Assembly (NCBI RefSeq): GCF_018069865.1
Contig: NZ_JAGQDG010000006.1
Coordinates: 62,001 to 126,000 of the forward strand
Source of the DNA: Ideonella paludis
Lineage (GTDB): Bacteria; Pseudomonadota; Gammaproteobacteria; Burkholderiales; Burkholderiaceae_C
DNA length: 64,000 bases
Direction: 5' to 3'
Of this stretch, positions 8,938 through 19,450 are shown one piece after another (position 1 is the stretch's first letter; each line of letters begins with the position of its first letter). The translations under genes were made by a program, and so were the position numbers. Below the pieces are notes generated by a model. It was not told the DNA's origin, made no database searches, and saw only the letters and a list, made by a program, of their open reading frames with translations.

Positions 8938-10806
8938 TCAGAGCGCGTCCAGGCGGCGCCCAGTCAGCGCTGCTTGGATGCCACGGTTCATGCGGGCAGC
9001 GGCAAAGGCTTCCGTGCCTTGCGCCAAAGCTTCCACCGCATCGTTAATCTTTTGGGCGCCGTCTAGGCCGCGGGCTTCGGCCGCAGTGCGGCTCAAGGCC
9101 TGCAGCAGCGCCTCGATGGACTGGCGTTCTTGCTCGTCCAGCAAGTCACCATCTGCAGCCAGCGCTGCGCGGGTGGCCAAGCTCATGCGCTCCGCCTCCA
9201 CAGCCGCCTCTCGCAGCCCACGCGCCTGCATGTCTTCTTCAGCGCTGCTGAAGCCGTCTTTCAACATGCGGGCAATGTCATCATCCGCCAAGCCATAGCT
9301 CGGCTTCACTTGCACGGCAGCCTCCACGCCTGACGTCAACTCCTTGGCATTGACGCTCAGCAGGCCGTCGGCATCGACTTGGAAGGTCACCCGGATGCGA
9401 GCCGCCCCAGCCACCATGGGCGGGATACCGCGCAGCTCAAAGCGCGCCAATGAACGGCAATCGCTGATCAGCTCGCGCTCACCCTGCACCACGTGCACGG
9501 CCATCGCCGTTTGGCCGTCTTTGAAGGTCGTAAAGTCTTGGGCCTTCGCGACCGGGATGGTGGTGTTGCGCTCAATCACGCGCTCCACCAAGCCGCCCAT
9601 GGTCTCCAAGCCCAAAGACAGCGGGATCACATCCAAGAGCAGCAGTTCCCCATTGGTCGCATTGCCCGCCAAGGCATTTGCCTGAATGGCGGCACCAATC
9701 GCCACCACCTCATCCGGATTCACATTGGTCAGCGGGGGGCGACCGAAAAACTGGCCCACCGCCGCTTGCACGGCAGACAGCCGAGTCGAGCCGCCGACCA
9801 TGACGACACCTTGAACCTCGTCGCGCTGCACCTTGGCATCACGCAGCACTTTGCGGACCGCCGACAGCGTGCGATCCACCAAAGGTTTGGTCAGGCCGTC
9901 AAAAACCTCTTGGCTCAGGGGCAAAGAGACGGCGCCCGAAGACAGCGTCGCGGTCAATGTGACTGGGTGGCCGAGGCTCAGGGCTTCTTTGGCGGCCCTG
10001 GCGGCCACCAGCAATGAGCGCTGATCCTGCGGTGATTGAATGCTCAGGCCGGCGCTGGCCACCGCCCAGTCGGCCAAGGCATGGTCAAAATCATCACCAC
10101 CCAGCGACGCATCGCCGCCGGTGGCCACCACCTCAAAAACACCTTTGGAGAGGCGCAGCAAAGAGATGTCGAACGTGCCGCCGCCCAGGTCATAGACGGC
10201 GTAGAGGCCTTCGCTGCCATTGTCTAGGCCATACGCCACCGCTGCGGCTGTAGGCTCGTTGATCAGGCGAAGCACATTCAACCCGGCCAGTTGCGCGGCA
10301 TCTTTGGTGGCTTGGCGCTGCGCATCGTCGAAATAGGCTGGCACGGTGATCACCGCGCCATAGAGGTCGTCGTTAAAGGTGTCTTCAGCGCGAAAGCGCA
10401 GGGTGGCCAGGATCTCGGCGGACACTTCCACCGGCGTCTTCAAGCCCTGGCGAGTTTGCAGCGCCAACATGCCGGGTTGGTCCACAAAGGCATAGGGCAA
10501 TTTGTCGCGATGCGCCACATCAGCCACCCGACGGCCCATGAAGCGCTTCACCGAGACGATGGTGTTCTCAGGGTCCTCGGCTTGCGCCGCAGCAGCCTGC
10601 CAGCCAATCTGGCGGCCCTGCCCTTCCAGGTAGCGCACAACCGACGGCAGCATCAAGCGCCCTTCCCCATCGGGCAAGCATTCCGCCACACCGTGGCGCA
10701 GCGAGGCCACCAAGGAGTTGGTAGTGCCCAAGTCAATGCCCACCGCAATCCGGCGCTGGTGAGGGTCCGGCGCTTGGCCTGGTTCAGAAATCTGCAACAA
10801 AGCCAT
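8938..10806 (-). CDS. hscA: Fe-S cluster assembly Hsp70 chaperone HscA
   Basis: Specialised Hsp70 that, with HscB, releases the [2Fe-2S] cluster from IscU. The 622 residues match the family's usual length of about 620. The ATPase phosphate-1 motif [13 protein letters not shown] is near residue 23, with [26 protein letters not shown] and VMVGGSTRL following in order. The substrate-binding domain and helical lid make up the rest. hscA follows hscB with a 6-bp gap, so the pair is almost certainly co-translated. It differs from DnaK in having a short, non-acidic C-terminus, which supports the HscA call together with the operon context. Confidence 0.97.
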   Translation of the reverse strand: MALLQISEPGQAPDPHQRRIAVGIDLGTTNSLVASLRHGVAECLPDGEGRLMLPSVVRYLEGQGRQIGWQAAAAQAEDPENTIVSVKRFMGRRVADVAHRDKLPYAFVDQPGMLALQTRQGLKTPVEVSAEILATLRFRAEDTFNDDLYGAVITVPAYFDDAQRQATKDAAQLAGLNVLRLINEPTAAAVAYGLDNGSEGLYAVYDLGGGTFDISLLRLSKGVFEVVATGGDASLGGDDFDHALADWAVASAGLSIQSPQDQRSLLVAARAAKEALSLGHPVTLTATLSSGAVSLPLSQEVFDGLTKPLVDRTLSAVRKVLRDAKVQRDEVQGVVMVGGSTRLSAVQAAVGQFFGRPPLTNVNPDEVVAIGAAIQANALAGNATNGELLLLDVIPLSLGLETMGGLVERVIERNTTIPVAKAQDFTTFKDGQTAMAVHVVQGERELISDCRSLARFELRGIPPMVAGAARIRVTFQVDADGLLSVNAKELTSGVEAAVQVKPSYGLADDDIARMLKDGFSSAEEDMQARGLREAAVEAERMSLATRAALAADGDLLDEQERQSIEALLQALSRTAAEARGLDGAQKINDAVEALAQGTEAFAAARMNRGIQAALTGRRLDAL

Positions 10807-10812
10807 AGGGCA

Positions 10813-11331
10813 TCAAACTTCAAAGGCTTCCAGCCGACGGCCAAGGTCAGCACGGAAGCGGTTCACAAACATCAGGGCGCGCACCTGCTGGGCGGCGGCG
10901 GGGGCATCGCCTTCTTCATCCAAGAGCCGGGCCAGATCCGCCAACACCGCGCGCTCAGCCTGGCTCACGGTGTCATCCAGGGCCTCGACTTCGGCTTGGG
11001 TGCGGGCCTCCTCCAGCGCCTCACGCCAAGCCATCTGCTGCATCAAGAAGGCACCTGGCATGGCCGTGTTGCTCTCGGCATTCACGGGAGCCCCTCGCAA
11101 CTCGCAGAGATACTGGGCTCGGCTCTGAGGGTCACGCAGGCGCTGGTAGGCTTCGTTGACACGCACGGCCCATTGCATGGCCACGCGCTGTGCGGCTGCG
11201 CCTTGGCTGGCAAACCGGTCTGGATGCACCTGCCCCTGCAGTGCACGCCACTGTTGGTCGAGCAGCGCCCTATCAAGCGCAAACTGCTGGGGCAGGCCCA
11301 GCAGTGTGAAGTCGTCGTCTTGGAGGTTCAT
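10813..11331 (-). CDS. hscB: Fe-S cluster assembly J-protein co-chaperone HscB
   Basis: J-domain co-chaperone that brings IscU to HscA and stimulates its ATPase. The 172-residue protein has an N-terminal J domain with the HPDRFASQ motif at about residue 37-44 and a C-terminal helical IscU-binding domain (AWREALEEARTQAEVEALDD). The start is taken at the ATG at 11331 (MNLQDDDFTLLG), the family's usual beginning; an in-frame ATG at 11337 and a longer frame to 11358 cannot be excluded. It lies between iscA and hscA in the standard isc order. Confidence 0.93.
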   Translation of the reverse strand: MNLQDDDFTLLGLPQQFALDRALLDQQWRALQGQVHPDRFASQGAAAQRVAMQWAVRVNEAYQRLRDPQSRAQYLCELRGAPVNAESNTAMPGAFLMQQMAWREALEEARTQAEVEALDDTVSQAERAVLADLARLLDEEGDAPAAAQQVRALMFVNRFRADLGRRLEAFEV

Positions 11332-11389
11332 ACCCATCAGGGCCGGGCCAGCCCGCACCTCGCAGGGTGCGGTGGCTCATGCCACAGGC

Positions 11390-11713
11390 TCATACCCGGA
11401 ATGATTCGCCGCAACCGCAACGATCTTTCTCACGCGGGTTGTGAAACTTGAAGCCTTCATTCAGGCCTTCACGCACGAAGTCCAGCTCGGTGCCGTCCAA
11501 GTAAGGCAGGCTCTTGGGGTCAATCAACACCTTGACACCGTGTCCTTCGAACACCACGTCATCGGGCGTGACATCGTCGGCGTACTCCAGCTTGTAGGCC
11601 AAGCCGGAGCAGCCTGTGGTCTTCACACCCAGGCGCACGCCCACGCCCTTGCCACGTCGGGCCAAATAGCGCGTCACATGCCGTGCCGCTGCTTCAGTCA
11701 GGGTGACAGCCAT
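11390..11713 (-). CDS. iscA: Iron-sulfur cluster assembly protein IscA
   Basis: A-type Fe-S carrier, 107 residues. It begins [13 protein letters not shown] and carries the three conserved cysteines: one in [13 protein letters not shown] (Cys35) and two in the C-terminal CGCGESF (Cys99 and Cys101). It accepts or delivers clusters or iron downstream of IscU. It lies only 5 bp after iscU and 58 bp before hscB. ErpA is the main alternative, but the operon position favours IscA. Confidence 0.95.
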   Translation of the reverse strand: MAVTLTEAAARHVTRYLARRGKGVGVRLGVKTTGCSGLAYKLEYADDVTPDDVVFEGHGVKVLIDPKSLPYLDGTELDFVREGLNEGFKFHNPREKDRCGCGESFRV

Positions 11714-11718
11714 GACGA

Positions 11719-12114
11719 TCAGCTCGCTTGCGTGTTGTGGCGCGACTTGTAGTCATCCACAGCCGCCTTGATGGCGTCTTCGGCCAAGATCGAGCAGTGA
11801 ATCTTGACCGGCGGCAGGGCCAGCTCTTCGGCGATCTGCGTGTTCTTGATCTCAAGCGCTTGATCCAAGGACTTGCCCTTGACCCATTCGGTCACCAAGG
11901 AGCTCGATGCAATGGCCGAGCCGCAACCATAGGTCTTGAAGCGTGCGTCTTCGATCAAGCCGGTCGCCGGGTTGACCTTGATCTGCAGCTTCATCACGTC
12001 GCCACAGGCTGGTGCACCGACCATGCCAGTGCCTACGTCGTCGTCACCTTTTTCGAAAGCGCCCACATTGCGGGGGTTCTCGTAGTGATCAATCACCTTG
12101 TCGCTGTATGCCAT
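11719..12114 (-). CDS. iscU: Fe-S cluster assembly scaffold IscU
   Basis: Scaffold on which the [2Fe-2S] cluster is built from IscS-derived sulfur. The 131 residues contain the three cluster cysteines, Cys37 (GAPACGD), Cys64 (TYGCGSA) and Cys107 (IHCSIL), plus Asp39. The LPPVK motif at residues 100-104 is recognised by HscA. It begins [18 protein letters not shown], the standard N-terminus. It lies 15 bp after iscS and 5 bp before iscA. Confidence 0.98.
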   Translation of the reverse strand: MAYSDKVIDHYENPRNVGAFEKGDDDVGTGMVGAPACGDVMKLQIKVNPATGLIEDARFKTYGCGSAIASSSLVTEWVKGKSLDQALEIKNTQIAEELALPPVKIHCSILAEDAIKAAVDDYKSRHNTQAS

Positions 12115-12129
12115 GTGTGTTCTCCAGAT

Positions 12130-13350
12130 TCAATGTGCGGCCCATTGGATGGTCGAGAGATCGATGCCATCCTTGTACATATCCCACAGCGGAGACAGCT
12201 CACGCAGCTTGGCCACCCGCTCCTTGAGCGTGGCAATGGCGTAGTCAATCTCCTCTTCCGTCGTGAAGCGGCCAATCGTCATGCGCAGCGAGGAGTGCGC
12301 GAGTTCATCGCTGCGGCCCAAAGCGCGCAACACGTAGCTGGGCTCCAGGCTGGCGGACGTACAGGCCGAGCCTGAGGACACCGCCAAACCCTTCACGCCC
12401 ATGATGAGCGACTCGCCTTCCACATAGTTGAACGAGATATTCAGGTTGTGGGGCACCCGACGGGTCAAGTCACCATTGATGAAGGTCTGCTCGATCTCCG
12501 ACAAGCCCTTGACCAAGCGCTCGTGCAAGGCTTTGATGCGGACATGCTCGGTGGCCATCTCTTCCTTGGCGATGCGGAAAGCCTCGCCCATGCCAATGCA
12601 CTGGTGAGTGGGCAAGGTGCCCGAACGCAGGCCGCGCTCATGGCCTCCGCCGTGCATCTGCGCCTCCAGGCGCACTCGCGGCTTGCGGCGTACATACAGT
12701 GCGCCAATGCCCTTGGGGCCATAGGTCTTGTGCGAGGCCAAGCTCATCAGGTCGATGGGCAAGTTCTTCATGTCGATCTCGACCTTACCCGTCGCCTGTG
12801 CGGCATCGACGTGAAAGATCACCCCACGCTCACGGCAGAGTTGCCCCAGCGCGACCACGTCTTGGATGACGCCGATCTCGTTGTTGACAAACATGACCGA
12901 CGCCAAGATGGTGTCCGGGCGAATGGCCGCCTTGAAGGCGTCGAAGTCCAGCAAACCATCCGCCTGAACATCAAGGTAGGTGACCTCAAAGCCCTGACGC
13001 TCCAGCTCACGCATGGTGTCAAGTACGGCTTTGTGCTCGGTCTTCACCGTGATCAGATGCTTGCCCTTGCTGGCATAGAAATTCGCCGCGCCCTTGATGG
13101 CCAAGTTGTTGGACTCGGTCGCACCGGAGGTCCACACAATCTCGCGAGGGTCAGCGCCGATCAGGTCCGCGACCTGTTGGCGCGCCTTCTCAACCGCCTC
13201 TTCGGCCTCCCAGCCCCACGCGTGGCTGCGGGATGCAGGGTTGCCAAAGTGCTCTCGCAACCACGGCACCATCACGTCAACAACGCGAGGGTCCACCGGC
13301 GTGGTGGCACCGTAATCCATGTAGATGGGGAAATGCGGGGTCATGTCCAT
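12130..13350 (-). CDS. iscS: Cysteine desulfurase IscS
   Basis: PLP enzyme that takes sulfur from L-cysteine as a persulfide for Fe-S clusters and thio-modified tRNA. The 406 residues from the ATG at 13350 start [23 protein letters not shown]. The PLP lysine lies in [18 protein letters not shown], and the mobile catalytic Cys in [21 protein letters not shown] longer frame to 13491 has an unrelated Arg/Pro-rich N-terminus and is rejected. The gene is 52 bp after iscR. An alternative start two codons later gives the 404-residue length of E. coli IscS. Confidence 0.97.
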   Translation of the reverse strand: MDMTPHFPIYMDYGATTPVDPRVVDVMVPWLREHFGNPASRSHAWGWEAEEAVEKARQQVADLIGADPREIVWTSGATESNNLAIKGAANFYASKGKHLITVKTEHKAVLDTMRELERQGFEVTYLDVQADGLLDFDAFKAAIRPDTILASVMFVNNEIGVIQDVVALGQLCRERGVIFHVDAAQATGKVEIDMKNLPIDLMSLASHKTYGPKGIGALYVRRKPRVRLEAQMHGGGHERGLRSGTLPTHQCIGMGEAFRIAKEEMATEHVRIKALHERLVKGLSEIEQTFINGDLTRRVPHNLNISFNYVEGESLIMGVKGLAVSSGSACTSASLEPSYVLRALGRSDELAHSSLRMTIGRFTTEEEIDYAIATLKERVAKLRELSPLWDMYKDGIDLSTIQWAAH

Positions 13351-13402
13351 AGCAAAGCTCGCCACAGCGGGCACGCAAAGAGCCGCGCCGGGCAAAAGGG
13401 AG

Positions 13403-13936
13403 TTACTTAGAAAATGCGTTGCCCAAGGCAAACACAGAATTCGGGGCCGTGATCTTGATGGGCTTGACCACCGGCGCTGAGGAAATGGCACGCTTCAGCG
13501 GTGTCTCCTCAATCGACACACCCTTGGCGAGTTGGTCATCCACCAGCTTTCGCAGGGTGATGGAATCCAGGTACTCGATCATCTTGGCGTTCAAGTTGGC
13601 CCACAACTCATGGGTCATGCAGCGGCCTGCGTCATCGCCCATGCAGTTTTCCTTGCCACCGCAGCCGGTGGCATCAATGGGCTCGTCCACGGCCACGATG
13701 ATGTCGGCCACACTGATCTCATCCGCCTTGCGGCCCAGTGAGTAGCCGCCGCCTGGGCCCCGCGTGCTTTCCACCAGTTCATGGCGGCGTAGCTTGCCGA
13801 ACAATTGTTCGAGGTAAGACAGCGAGATTTGCTGGCGCTGGCTGATGGCCGCCAGAGCCACAGGCCCATTGTTGGAGCGCAAAGCCAGATCAATCATGGC
13901 CGTGACCGCAAAGCGGCCTTTGGTCGTCAAACGCAT
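13403..13936 (-). CDS. iscR: Fe-S cluster sensing transcription regulator IscR
   Basis: Rrf2-family repressor that holds a [2Fe-2S] cluster and represses the isc operon when clusters are plentiful. The 177 residues start [19 protein letters not shown], the hallmark of the family. The winged HTH covers the first 70 residues. Cluster ligands are Cys92, Cys98 and Cys106 with His109 nearby (GCGGKENC...GRCMTH); the last spacing is two residues longer than in E. coli. It is the first gene of the operon, and two IscR-like sites lie in its promoter, so autoregulation is very likely. The start at 13936 fits the family; the longer frame to 14053 is rejected. Confidence 0.96.
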   Translation of the reverse strand: MRLTTKGRFAVTAMIDLALRSNNGPVALAAISQRQQISLSYLEQLFGKLRRHELVESTRGPGGGYSLGRKADEISVADIIVAVDEPIDATGCGGKENCMGDDAGRCMTHELWANLNAKMIEYLDSITLRKLVDDQLAKGVSIEETPLKRAISSAPVVKPIKITAPNSVFALGNAFSK

Positions 13937-14071
13937 GAAACTCTCCTGTCTAGGGTCAGCACGATGCTGGCCGATGCCGAACTGGCACCTGACGCCAGAT
14001 CCACGGTGGTGGGCTTCATCACACCGATGCGTCGGCGGGTAGGCCGACATCACCCGGAAAAACCCTTGGGT

Positions 14072-14097
14072 GATTCCGACTGATTTGCTCGATTATA
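14072..14097 (-). promoter_or_regulatory. isc operon -10 element overlapped by downstream IscR-like site
   Basis: On the minus strand TATAAT (14092-14097) is a perfect -10 element. A type 1 IscR-like site (14072-14096) overlaps it, containing ATA...GA, a central AAATC and AGTCGG, against the known consensus ATASYYGACTRWWWYAGTC. About 16-17 of 25 positions agree, with the right half strongest. Cluster-bound IscR bound here would block RNA polymerase. Confidence 0.65.
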
Positions 14098-14100
14098 GGG

Positions 14101-14125
14101 GAAGCCGAGTCTTTTAGTCGTGTAT
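14101..14125 (-). promoter_or_regulatory. Upstream IscR-like type 1 site at the isc promoter
   Basis: The minus strand reads ATACACGACTAAAAGACTCG followed by GCTTC. About 20 of 25 positions agree with the type 1 IscR consensus, including the GACT half and the RRS end. It covers the -35 area, 4 bp upstream of the TATAAT box, and is tandem with a second site downstream. E. coli iscR also carries tandem sites. Confidence 0.65.
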
Positions 14126-14131
14126 CCGGCA

Positions 14132-14156
14132 GAAAAGTTCCCTGCGTTTTGCAGGG
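14132..14156 (-). terminator. Probable terminator of uvrB
   Basis: CCCTGC (14140-14145) and GCAGGG (14151-14156) form a 6-bp stem with a 5-base loop directly after the uvrB stop. On the minus strand it is followed by AACTTTTCT. The stem is short, so efficiency is uncertain. It separates uvrB from the isc promoter. Confidence 0.5.
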
Positions 14157-16283
14157 TCAACGCGCTGCGTGCCTTTTGTGCACCTCGGACAAGGGGATGA
14201 CCTGGGCGTCGTGGCCACCACCCGCCCCAAAAGCCTGCTCGCGCAACTGCGCCAATTGGTCGCGAATCCGCGCCGCCTTTTCAAACTCCAAGGCACGCGC
14301 GCACTCCAGCATTTGCTTTTCCAGCGTTTTGATGCGTTTGCTGAGGTCTTTTTCGCTCAAGATCTCGATGTCTGCCGCCTGCTGGGCCAAACGCAAGTCG
14401 TCTTGGCCGGACTTCTCAGCCACCACGCCGTCAATCAACTCAATCACGCGTTTACGAATGCCCTGCGGCACGATGCCCAATGCCTCGTTATGAGCGATCT
14501 GCTTGGCCCGGCGCCGTTCCGTCTCTGAAATGGCCTTTCGCATGGACTCGGTGATGCGGTCCGCATACAGAATGGCGCGTCCATTCACATTGCGCGCTGC
14601 ACGCCCGATGGTCTGAATCAGGCTGCGCTCCGCGCGCAAGAAGCCTTCTTTGTCGGCGTCCAAGATGGCGACCAGGGCCACCTCCGGGATGTCCAAGCCT
14701 TCACGCAGCAGGTTGATGCCCACCAGCACATCGAAATGCCCGAGGCGCAGGTCACGGATGATCTCCACCCGCTCCACCGTATCGATGTCTGAGTGGAGAT
14801 AGCGCACCTTGACGCCGTTCTCGGTGAGGTAGTCCGTCAACTGCTCGGCCATGCGCTTGGTCAGGGTGGTGATCAACACACGCTCGCCGGCCTCCACCCC
14901 CTGGCGGATCTCCTGCAGCACATCGTCCACCTGGTGGGTGGCCGGCCTCACTTCCACAATAGGGTCCAGCAAGCCTGTGGGTCGCACCACCTGCTCGACG
15001 ACCTGACCCGCGTGGGTCTTCTCGTAATCGGCAGGTGTGGCCGAGACGAAGATGCATTGGCGCATGCGGCGCTCAAACTCTTCGAACTTCAGCGGTCGGT
15101 TGTCCATGGCACTGGGCAGACGAAAGCCGTAGTCCACCAAGGTCGATTTGCGCGCGCGGTCGCCGTTATACATGCCACCAAACTGGCCGATGGTCACATG
15201 GCTTTCGTCAATGAACATCAGCGCATCGGCCGGCATGTAGTCCACCATGGTCGGCGGCGGGTCGCCCGGCGTGGCGCCCGAAAGATGCCGGGTGTAGTTC
15301 TCAATGCCCTTGCAGTGCCCCACTTCTTGCAGCATTTCAATGTCGAAACGGGTGCGCTGCTCAATGCGCTGAGCCTCGACCAACTTACCCTCTTTCACAT
15401 AGAAGTCCACCCGCTCACGCAACTCCGCCTTGATACCCTCCAGAGCGGCCAATACTCGCTCCCGAGGGGTGACGTAATGGCTGGCCGGGTAGATGGTGAA
15501 GCGGGGTACTTTTTGCCGAACTTGGCCGGTGAGTGGGTCGAGCAAGGAGAGTGATTCGACATCGTCATCGAACAGCTCAATGCGCACCGCCAACTCGGAA
15601 TGCTCCGCCGGGAACACGTCGATGGTGTCACCACGCACCCGGAAGCTGCCCCGGGAGAAGTCGATGTCGTTGCGGCTGTATTGCATGCGTGTGAGTTGCG
15701 CAATCACATCGCGCTGGCCGATCTTGTCCCCCACCCGCAAGATGAAGCGCATCTGCGTGTAGTCCTCGGGCTTGCCAATGCCATAGATGGCGCTGACGGA
15801 GGCCACCACAATCGTGTCGCGCCGCTCCAGAACGCTCTTGGTGGCAGAGAGCCGCATCTGCTCGATGTGCTCGTTGATGGCCGAGTCTTTCTCGATGAAC
15901 AGATCCCGCTGCGGCACATAGGCTTCGGGCTGGTAGTAGTCGTAATAACTGACGAAATACTCCACCGCGTTTTTGGGGAAAAACTCGCGGAATTCGGCAT
16001 ACAACTGCGCAGCCAAAGTTTTGTTATGCGCAAAGATGATGGCGGGCCGACCCATGCGAGCGATCACATTGGCCATGGTGAAGGTCTTGCCCGAGCCCGT
16101 GACGCCCAGCAAGGTTTGAAAGGCCAACCCGTCGTTCAAGCCTTCGACCAGGCCGGCAATCGCTGCGGGCTGATCGCCTGCGGGTTGATAAGCGCAAAAC
16201 AGCTGAAACGGTGAATCGGGAAAGCTCACGAACTCGCCCGCGGGATATTCCACATCGGGCACAGCAGCCACAGCATCTGACAT
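14157..16283 (-). CDS. uvrB: UvrABC system protein B (excinuclease subunit)
   Basis: Damage-verification helicase-like subunit of nucleotide excision repair. The 708-residue protein has Walker A VTGSGKT at residues 61-67 and the damage-probing beta-hairpin region with [21 protein letters not shown] and the motif V/VI segment [18 protein letters not shown] follow. The C-terminal UVR domain for UvrC contact contains [20 protein letters not shown]. The start at 16283 ([10 protein letters not shown]) is preceded by CAGGGAA; the frame continues open to 17012, but that part lies antisense to the aminotransferase gene. It is transcribed divergently from the aminotransferase. Confidence 0.97.
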   Translation of the reverse strand: MSDAVAAVPDVEYPAGEFVSFPDSPFQLFCAYQPAGDQPAAIAGLVEGLNDGLAFQTLLGVTGSGKTFTMANVIARMGRPAIIFAHNKTLAAQLYAEFREFFPKNAVEYFVSYYDYYQPEAYVPQRDLFIEKDSAINEHIEQMRLSATKSVLERRDTIVVASVSAIYGIGKPEDYTQMRFILRVGDKIGQRDVIAQLTRMQYSRNDIDFSRGSFRVRGDTIDVFPAEHSELAVRIELFDDDVESLSLLDPLTGQVRQKVPRFTIYPASHYVTPRERVLAALEGIKAELRERVDFYVKEGKLVEAQRIEQRTRFDIEMLQEVGHCKGIENYTRHLSGATPGDPPPTMVDYMPADALMFIDESHVTIGQFGGMYNGDRARKSTLVDYGFRLPSAMDNRPLKFEEFERRMRQCIFVSATPADYEKTHAGQVVEQVVRPTGLLDPIVEVRPATHQVDDVLQEIRQGVEAGERVLITTLTKRMAEQLTDYLTENGVKVRYLHSDIDTVERVEIIRDLRLGHFDVLVGINLLREGLDIPEVALVAILDADKEGFLRAERSLIQTIGRAARNVNGRAILYADRITESMRKAISETERRRAKQIAHNEALGIVPQGIRKRVIELIDGVVAEKSGQDDLRLAQQAADIEILSEKDLSKRIKTLEKQMLECARALEFEKAARIRDQLAQLREQAFGAGGGHDAQVIPLSEVHKRHAAR

Positions 16284-16418
16284 CGGGTATTCCCTGAAAC
16301 TTTGCGTAAAATCGCGCGGCTTGACCCGGCTGGGCCCAAGCGAACCTGACAGCGTAGCGCATCTCCGAGCTGCCTGCGCGCTACTTTCTGCATCTCCCCT
16401 GATACACAGGACCCACCC

Positions 16419-17615
16419 ATGTCGCTCTTCGCCGCCGTCGAAATGGCCCCTCGTGACCCGATCCTCGGGCTCAACGAACAATTCAATGCCGACACCAACC
16501 CTGCCAAAGTCAACTTGGGCGTGGGTGTGTACACCGACGAAAACGGCAAGCTGCCCTTGCTGGCCTGCGTCAAGGCCGCCGAACAGCAATTGATCGAAGC
16601 GGCCCGCGCTCGGGGCTACCTGCCCATCGACGGCATTGCGGCCTACGACAAGGCCGTGCAAGGCCTGGTCTTTGGCGAGAACAGCCCGCTGCTGGCCGCC
16701 GGCCGCGTGGCCACCGTTCAAGCCCTGGGCGGCACCGGTGGCCTGAAGGTTGGCGCCGACTTCTTGAAAAAGGTCAACCCCAGCGCCAAGGTGTTGATCA
16801 GTGACCCCTCTTGGGAGAACCACCGCGCTTTGTTCACCAATGCGGGTTTCACTGTCGAGACCTACCCCTACTACGACGCCGACAAGCGCGGCGTGAACTT
16901 CGAGGCCATGTTGGCCTGCTTGAACAGTGCCGCCGCAGGCACCGTGGTGGTGTTGCACGCTTGCTGCCATAACCCGACGGGCTATGACATCAGCGCCGCC
17001 CAGTGGGAGCAAGTGATTGCGGCCGTCAAGGCCCGCAACTTGGTGGCCTTCCTCGACATGGCTTACCAGGGCTTTGGCGATGGCATCGCCGAAGACGGCG
17101 CCGTGATCGCCCAGTTCGTGGCCGCAGGCATTGACTTCTTTGTCTCAACCTCGTTCTCCAAGAGCTTCTCGCTCTACGGCGAGCGCGTGGGGGCGTTGAG
17201 CGTGGTGTGCTCCTCCAAAGAGGAAACGGCGCGTGTGCTGAGCCAGTTGAAGATCGCCATCCGCACCAACTACTCCAACCCACCCACCCACGGCGCGCAA
17301 GTCGTGGCCACGGTGTTGACCACGCCCGCCCTGCGCGCCCAGTGGGAGCAAGAGCTGGCCGGCATGCGCAACCGCATCAAGGCCATGCGCGGCGCTTTGG
17401 TGGAGCAGCTCAAAGCGGCCGGCGTGACGGCCGACATGAGCTTCATCACCACCCAGCGCGGCATGTTCAGCTATTCGGGCCTGAACAAGGCCCAAATGGA
17501 GCGTCTGCGCAACGAGTTTGGCGTCTATGGCGTCGACTCGGGCCGCATCTGCGTCGCGGCTTTGAATGAAAAGAACATTCGCTACGTGACAGAATCCATC
17601 GCCAAGGTGCTTTAA
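16419..17615 (+). CDS. tyrB: Aromatic amino acid / aspartate aminotransferase (class I)
   Basis: PLP-dependent fold-type I transaminase, 398 residues, of the AspC/TyrB subgroup. It starts [20 protein letters not shown]. The cofactor residues are Asn185 (HNPTG), Asp213, Tyr216 and the Schiff-base Lys248 in [18 protein letters not shown]. It transfers amino groups between aspartate or aromatic amino acids and 2-oxoglutarate. Sequence alone does not separate AspC from TyrB, so the symbol is tentative. It is a single-gene unit, divergent from uvrB and closed by a strong terminator. Confidence 0.88.
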   Translation: MSLFAAVEMAPRDPILGLNEQFNADTNPAKVNLGVGVYTDENGKLPLLACVKAAEQQLIEAARARGYLPIDGIAAYDKAVQGLVFGENSPLLAAGRVATVQALGGTGGLKVGADFLKKVNPSAKVLISDPSWENHRALFTNAGFTVETYPYYDADKRGVNFEAMLACLNSAAAGTVVVLHACCHNPTGYDISAAQWEQVIAAVKARNLVAFLDMAYQGFGDGIAEDGAVIAQFVAAGIDFFVSTSFSKSFSLYGERVGALSVVCSSKEETARVLSQLKIAIRTNYSNPPTHGAQVVATVLTTPALRAQWEQELAGMRNRIKAMRGALVEQLKAAGVTADMSFITTQRGMFSYSGLNKAQMERLRNEFGVYGVDSGRICVAALNEKNIRYVTESIAKVL

Positions 17616-17640
17616 GGGCGCCTAGGCACCGCTCTCTAAG

Positions 17641-17665
17641 AAAGGCCCTCATCAGGGCCTTTTTT
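17641..17665 (+). terminator. Rho-independent terminator after aminotransferase gene
   Basis: AAAGGCCCT (17641-17649) pairs with AGGGCCTTT (17654-17662) around a 4-base loop, and the T-run continues to 17665. The A-run on the 5' side makes it potentially bidirectional. The 216 bp beyond it to phaZ carry no gene; several TGCA-containing words occur there (for example TTGCAGTGCAC near 17760), which may be PhaR-type operator elements, but I cannot show this. Confidence 0.9.
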
Positions 17666-17881
17666 CTTGTCTGACAGTCACTTACCCCTCATTTCAGCCT
17701 TTAGGCGGCATGCCGATTACGCATGATGCTGTGGAATGCACTGATGTAGAACTACCATGTTGCAGTGCACAATTCAATGCATAGCCCGTGCAGCGCTGTC
17801 TTGTCAGGCTGGCATCAGCCACCCCTTGGCATCATTGCTGTCTGGACTTGATCGTCATCAAGCCAATTTAGGAGCCCCTTC

Positions 17882-19393
17882 ATGCTGTATCAGCTCTATG
17901 AGACGCAACGTGCTCTGATGGCACCGTTCTCTGAATTCGCCAGCGCCTCGGCGAAGCTTTACAGCCACCCGCTGTCACCCTTCACCCACACTCCCATGGC
18001 GCAGCGCGTCTCGGCGGGTCTGGATCTGATGCACCGCTTGGCCAAGGACTACGAGAAGCCCGAGTTCGGCATCAAGACCGTGAAGGTCAACGGCACCGAG
18101 GTGGCCGTTCAAGAACAGGTCGCCATTCACAAGCCCTTTTGCCGCCTGATCCGCTTCAAGCGGTTCACGGACGAGACAGCCGCCCTGGCCACCATGAAGA
18201 ACCAGCCCAAGGTGCTGTTGGTCGCGCCCTTGTCGGGCCACCACTCCACCTTGTTGCGCGACACCGTGCGCAGCCTGCTGCAGGACCACAAGGTCTACAT
18301 CACCGACTGGACCGACGCCCGCATGGTGCCCACCGAAGTCGGCCCCTTCCACCTTAACGACTACGTGCGCTATGTGCAGGAATTCATCCGCCACATTGGC
18401 CCCGAAGTCAATGTGATCTCGGTGTGCCAGCCTACGGTGCCCGTGCTGGCGGCCATCTCGCTGCTGGCCACGCATGGTGAGTTCACACCCCGCACCATGA
18501 CCATGATGGGCGGCCCCATTGATGCGCGCAAGTCGCCGACGGCCGTGAACAACTTGGCCATGAACAAGAGCCACAGCTGGTTCGAGAACAACGTCATCTA
18601 CCGCGTGCCGCCGAACTTCCCCGGCGCCGGTCGTGCCGTTTACCCAGGCTTCTTGCAGCACACCGGCTTCGTGGCCATGAACCCCGACCGCCACCTCAGC
18701 TCGCACTACGACTACTTCCTGGACCTGATCCGCGGCGACGACGACAGCGCGGAATCCCACCGCGAGTTCTACGACGAGTACAACGCGGTGCTGGACATGC
18801 CCGCCGAGTACTACCTGGAGACCATCAAGGCCGTCTTCCAGGACTTCGCCTTGGTCAATGGGACCTGGGAAGTGGACGGCACCTTCGTGCGCCCGCAAGA
18901 CATCAAGACCACCGCCCTGCTGACCGTCGAGGGTGAGTTGGACGACATCTCGGGCGCTGGCCAAACCAAGGCGGCGCACGACCTGTGCACGGGCATCCCC
19001 TCCGAGCGCCAATTCCACTACGACGTGGCCGGCGCTGGGCACTACGGCATCTTCTCGGGCCGTCGTTGGCGCGAAAAGGTCTATCCGGAAGTGCGCGCCT
19101 TTATCGCCGCCAATCACCCCAAGGCTGTTGAACCAACGCCCGCGCCCGCCCCTGCCGCGGAGCCCGTGGCACACATTCCTGCCGTGGCGGCTCCCGCGCC
19201 CACGCCTGCAACGAGCGCTGCGCCTAAGGCGCCGGCTGCTGCCCGCAAGCCTGCAGCCAAGGCAGCCACCCCGGCTGCTAAGCCCAAGCAAAAGCCCGCG
19301 GTGAAGGCGGCTGCACCGGCCCCGCAGCCGGAGCCCGTCGTCAAGGCGGCAGCACCAGCCCGCAAGGCCGCGCCGCGCAAAACGCGCGGCTGA
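17882..19393 (+). CDS. phaZ: Intracellular polyhydroxyalkanoate depolymerase with Ala/Pro/Lys-rich tail
   Basis: Mobilises stored poly-3-hydroxybutyrate granules in the cytoplasm. The first 415 residues match the PhaZa1-type intracellular depolymerase (opening MLYQLYETQRALMAPFSEFA). The catalytic triad is Cys182 (SVCQPTVPVLA), Asp354 and His387 (AGAGHYG), offset by one from the Ralstonia eutropha enzyme as I recall it. Residues 415-503 form an extra low-complexity tail of Ala, Pro and Lys, with AAKPK- and RKAAPRK-like blocks, resembling DNA- or granule-binding tails of PhaF/PhaM or histone H1. The usual length is about 420, so this tail is extra. It sits far from phaCAB (about 50 kb) and just upstream of rsxB. 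Confidence 0.92.
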   Translation: MLYQLYETQRALMAPFSEFASASAKLYSHPLSPFTHTPMAQRVSAGLDLMHRLAKDYEKPEFGIKTVKVNGTEVAVQEQVAIHKPFCRLIRFKRFTDETAALATMKNQPKVLLVAPLSGHHSTLLRDTVRSLLQDHKVYITDWTDARMVPTEVGPFHLNDYVRYVQEFIRHIGPEVNVISVCQPTVPVLAAISLLATHGEFTPRTMTMMGGPIDARKSPTAVNNLAMNKSHSWFENNVIYRVPPNFPGAGRAVYPGFLQHTGFVAMNPDRHLSSHYDYFLDLIRGDDDSAESHREFYDEYNAVLDMPAEYYLETIKAVFQDFALVNGTWEVDGTFVRPQDIKTTALLTVEGELDDISGAGQTKAAHDLCTGIPSERQFHYDVAGAGHYGIFSGRRWREKVYPEVRAFIAANHPKAVEPTPAPAPAAEPVAHIPAVAAPAPTPATSAAPKAPAAARKPAAKAATPAAKPKQKPAVKAAAPAPQPEPVVKAAAPARKAAPRKTRG

Positions 19394-19413
19394 CCCTGGA
19401 TACGTGAGGGTTC

Positions 19414-19443
19414 CCCTGCCGAGGCCGACTCGGCAGGGATAAT
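19414..19443 (+). promoter_or_regulatory. Perfect hairpin followed by GATAAT box before rsxB
   Basis: CCCTGCCGAG (19414-19423) and CTCGGCAGGG (19429-19438) form a perfect 10-bp stem with a 5-base loop. No U-tract follows; instead GATAAT (19438-19443) begins at its last base and the rsxB GTG start lies 7 bases further on. It could be a weak phaZ terminator and a -10 promoter element together. Confidence 0.45.
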
Positions 19444-19450
19444 CGGGCGG

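Noticed and set aside
17701-17881. TGCA-rich words upstream of phaZ as PhaR operator
   Set aside because: The words are suggestive but short, and I could not derive a firm PhaR consensus from memory; left as a remark only.
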